This document shows, piece by piece, positions 19,801-22,809 of a DNA stretch of 22,809 nt. Source of the stretch: Plakobranchus ocellatus (lineage: Eukaryota; Mollusca; Gastropoda; Plakobranchidae). The notes beneath the pieces are model-generated. The model was not told the DNA's origin. It worked only from the letters and a program-made list of their open reading frames with translations, and did no database searches. Every line of letters begins with the position of its first letter. The first letter of the stretch is position 1. The stretch is taken from contig BLXT01000055.1 in the NCBI GenBank assembly GCA_019648995.1, positions 1,191,057 through 1,213,865 on the forward strand. The letters are read 5' to 3'. The position numbers were made by a program, and so were the translations under genes.

Positions 19801-20852
19801 CTGAAATCAAATGGTCAGTCACAGCATTAAATCATCTGGGCACAAAAAAAAGGGAAAGGAAAGTAGAGAGACAAAACCCTGTTCTGGCAGATGCATTAGT
19901 CACATTAGTGGCACCAAAGACTAGGGAAATTCCACAAACAAAATCAGAATACGTCTCAAGACCAATCGTAGTGGGTCACATGTTGCATGTAACTCTTTTA
20001 AGGAAAGTAAAAATTAAGTTCTTTTTTCTTTTCTTTGAATTTCTTTTTTTTTAAAATAAAGTAAAAGCACCCATATCTTAGGTCAGAACCAAAAAAGTTT
20101 TAAAACAATTTTTATCATTGCAAACCTCACAGAAAAGAAGTTTCAGTCTGAGTTTTAAAACATCAAAAATACCACCTCAGACTTGCTCACTTCAGATTGG
20201 TCCCTAGACATATAACTTCAGAGAGAACAGCTAAAGCACACATATATATATATATAGCACAAGACACCCACCACAGACAAAAGCATAACTGATTTCAGAA
20301 TTAAATTCAGTCAATAGACTGTAACAATATCACAACATTCTTAAACATAGACATGCTTTTTCCACATTCGAACACACTTTTACAAAATTAAGCTGTCCAA
20401 TATTTCATATACACTAAATATTAATGTAGGATTGCATTCTTCTTTTGACAGATCATAAAGGAACAAAGCACCCCAGGAATGACAAGAGAGATGTCTGAGA
20501 GGGCAAGTTGCAAGTATAGTTTTGTGGAATATGCACTTAAAGTATTTTCCTTCTTAAAATGCCATCATAATAAAGCATTAATTTTATTCTGACTCCCTTT
20601 GTGAAGCTTACACCCTTCTTTTTTCATATATCATTAACTGGGTGATGAAATCTATTATTTCTACAAAATGTTCACAATTTTTTTCCTCATTATTTGAATC
20701 ATCATTTCTTTTATCACAAAGCTCTGAAATCTTTAATTTGTAAGTCTGAAAAGGAAAAATTAGGGCAGAAAAAAACAACGCAAAACTGTTCCTAGACTGA
20801 ATGTAGGGTTCCCCACTTCATTTTTGAGAAATTCCTAGTGACAAACAACCAC
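19801..20852 (-). other. Probable intron
   Basis: AT-rich sequence upstream of the 60-nt exon with an (AT)n at 20242-20256. No further exon was recognised. Its 5' boundary depends on the candidate start exon being real. Confidence 0.4.
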
Positions 20853-20920
20853 CTGGGTAAGCCAAGCAGCCATATTAGAGATGCAACTCCTCATTCATAA
20901 CTCTACTTGTAACAATATTA
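20853..20920 (-). CDS. Candidate first coding exon (start of BEN-like gene)
   Basis: On the minus strand a long T run and ccgtatcag (acceptor AG at 20922-20921) precede a 68-nt segment that ends CTTACCCAG before gtggtt. ATG at 20873 gives MAAWLTQ and ends exactly in phase 0, matching the phase-0 exon at 19800. A second in-frame ATG lies at 20894 (MRSCISNMAAWLTQ), with an in-frame TGA immediately before it. A third ATG at 20898 opens a 7-codon upstream ORF that stops one base before the 20873 ATG. The segment stands out from the AT-rich surroundings. Against it: the donor is weak (GTGGTT), and ATG plus CAG/GT in frame over a short span can occur by chance. Confidence 0.35.
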
Positions 20921-21483
20921 CTGATACGGAGAAGGGACAGTTATGAAAAAAAAAAAAAAAAAAAGAAAAAGATGATTTAGTTGAGACTGCATAAAAGATA
21001 GCCTCAGATGTGCAAAATGCATTACAAAGACTATATATACCAAATCAGACATTAAGCAGTGTCAATAGCGGTTATCAACAGTGATTACATGTTGAACTGT
21101 TCCTGTAAAAGAGTCTCTCTACAAGATGAAGAAATTTCACAAGTTTAGTTGGCTCATTTCAAATGCACTTTTATTTCATGATTTAACCATCATTATGAAG
21201 CAATTTGATTTAAAAAAAAAAAAAAAAAAACAAGAGCTTTTCCCCCCTATCCATTGATAGTTTTATGGCAATTTTTTGTGATCTATTACCAGAGCAATGG
21301 ACTAAATCACCCTTGGCTGTAGATTTTTAAAAATTTCATTGATAAGGAAGAGTGAGAAGACAAAAGAAAACAATCTTGACCTTCTATAACATACAAGGAA
21401 GTTATGATATAATGATGAGATAGATGTCTACTCTTTTAAAATGTTTGATAGCTCTTGGCTAAACAGTGTCATGTACAAATAAG
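20921..21483. other. Gene-upstream noncoding DNA, no gene seen
   Basis: It contains A runs at 20946-20964 and 21212-21230 and AT-rich sequence. It would be an upstream intron or promoter-proximal DNA of the BEN-like gene. No TATA box or initiator could be assigned with confidence. Confidence 0.4.
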
Positions 21484-21890
21484 GAGCTTTTTCTGCAGCA
21501 ACACTTGAATCTTGGGCTTCTATAATAACAGCTGTGTGTCACCAATCCTCAGCTTCTGCAAACAAGCAGTGCTTCAAACTCTGCCTCATTACTTCTAAGC
21601 AATTACCTTAATAATTCAATTTCTCCCACATTCAAGTACCTATAGGATTCAGCTTTCATAACAGCTGAGTAACTTCACCCTTCAGCTTTTACAACCACAT
21701 TCGAGTTTCTTTGGTTCTGAGCTTCTGCAGTAACACTACAGAGACATACCTTTGAAATTTCAATACTCAGCTTCTTAAACTTCATCTTTAACATTCAGCT
21801 TCTAGGATTACAGATGTGCAATCTTGGCCCTCAGCTTCAACAGCAACTGAGTATCTTCAACTCTGTGTATCTTCAATCATAGTTTTCTGA
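21484..21890. repeat. Degenerate ~34-bp minisatellite, about 11 units
   Basis: Units related to cagcttctncaacaac, then a tgagtatcttcaactct-like half, recur head to tail. Unit starts are at about 21484, 21516, 21550, 21587, 21625, 21650, 21683, 21719, 21768, 21796 and 21832. Spacings are mostly 32-38 bp with a few indels. The last units are the clearest: cagcttcaacagcaactgag then tatcttcaactct. The copies have diverged widely, so this is an old array. All reading frames are interrupted, so it is not a coding repeat. It lies upstream of the minus-strand gene. Confidence 0.8.
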
Positions 21891-22809
21891 AACTTGTGGG
21901 TGCCCTTATTTTAAATCTTGCCTCAGACAGAGCTAAGATTGGATACAAAATATAAAACTCTTTAAACATCAAAAAAATCTTATTTTAAATGAGCAAACTT
22001 ATTTAGAGAGCAGACTTTATTTTATCTTGAATTTGGCTATTCCCAACCGCCATTCTTAAGTAGGTTAACTAGTCTCTACAAGCCTTGATATAGATTAATC
22101 GGTTTGGAATTGGCACAGCCATTGGTAATCCTTACCACCCCTACTAGTTACTGCAGGTTTTTTCAGGCCTCCAATAATACTGGCGAAATAAAGCGGATTT
22201 AGTTGATACAGTCCGATTGAGAAATAAAACCCTAGAGATCTCAAGAAATTGTGTTTATTTTTACACTGCTATCATAATCGTGTTTTATTGCGAAATCGCA
22301 CCTGATCAACTTAAACTCGTCAGCATTATCGGTTTCGTAGGGAATGCAGATGGTAAAATTATCCTGCCATTTCCCTAGGCTTAAATTTCTCTGAAAGTTC
22401 AAGCTGCTTGTGCCTAGTCTAGAGATCAAACCAAACTTGGTGTTGATCTTTGATTGAATTTTAGCTTGAAATTCTACATTTTTTTTGCCTTGATTGTGAT
22501 AATTTCTTCATCTACTTTAGATCTAGATCTGGATTGTAGTACATATATATTTATAAATTGTGTTATTATTTCACATGGAAAAGCAACTTATCAAGCATGT
22601 CTTGTCATTATGGTCATAAAATATAATCAAACTATTTGAATTATGGATTATTTAGATCTTTGCAAATAAAATCTAAATATGACTGAGAGATATCACCCTG
22701 CTTTATCCCATGCATGAAAACTGAAAATGAAACAAAATTAATTATGTCCTCATTTTCCTCACTGAGCTTTACTATGTGTGAAGATTAATTTACGCTATTG
22801 TACCAATTT
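21891..22809. other. AT-rich flank, no gene assigned
   Basis: Between 22070 and 22450 the DNA is of higher complexity than its neighbours. An open minus-strand frame of about 57 codons (stop to stop, ending TAA at 22095) includes SIIGGLKKPAVTSRGGKDYQ. It has no ATG and no splice pair that joins in phase with the exon at 19800. It might be part of an unlisted repeat. The 22241-22429 minus and 22454-22639 plus frames look random. Confidence 0.5.

Noticed and set aside
22095-22270. Open minus-strand frame with SIIGGLKKPAVTSRGGKDYQ as a possible upstream exon
   Set aside because: It is only about 57 codons between stops. The nearest splice pair (44 nt) is out of phase with the downstream exon and meets a stop. 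It is kept only as part of the flank description.

Overview
The window is nuclear DNA from a metazoan. It is AT-rich, has spliced genes with GT/AG introns, many microsatellites and homopolymers, and a decaying non-LTR retrotransposon. The retroelement proteins resemble those common in marine and freshwater invertebrates, so a mollusc or other lophotrochozoan is my best guess. That is an inference from style, not a demonstrated placement. Nothing bacterial, phage-like or CRISPR-like is present.

Left part (1-7800): no host gene is recognisable. A short tRNA-like (SINE-type) segment lies at about 1610-1697. Next to it is a 2.4 kb, 5'-truncated, minus-strand non-LTR retrotransposon (1895-4298) of the APE-endonuclease/RT type, probably RTE-like. 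It is bounded by a perfect 12-bp target-site duplication (1883-1894 and 4299-4310). Its frame is broken once by a frameshift in the endonuclease and once by an in-frame TAG before the RT palm. The rest is AT-rich intergenic DNA with several (GAT)n tracts, a polypyrimidine block and a possible second SINE relic near 6907-7000.

Right part (about 7800-22809): one minus-strand gene. Its large last coding exon (14722-17304) encodes a glutamine-rich protein with a short coiled coil and a C-terminal BEN-like DNA-binding domain. The first residue of the longest simple ORF there is really an internal GTG. The exon extends upstream to a splice acceptor at 17305-17306. A 60-nt, phase-0 exon (19741-19800) carrying a lysine-rich, NLS-like stretch lies upstream across a 2.4 kb intron. 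A plausible but unproven start exon (20853-20920) lies a further 1 kb upstream. Downstream of the stop codon is 5-7 kb with no other gene. It is probably a long 3' UTR, and it contains four Pumilio-type motifs in sense orientation and a 4 x 58 bp tandem repeat.

The expected product is a nuclear, sequence-specific transcriptional regulator. I recognise no multi-gene system, RNA gene or defence locus. The most informative points are the retrotransposon with its clean duplication, the exon structure of the Q-rich BEN gene, and two tandem repeats that simple ORF annotation would miss.
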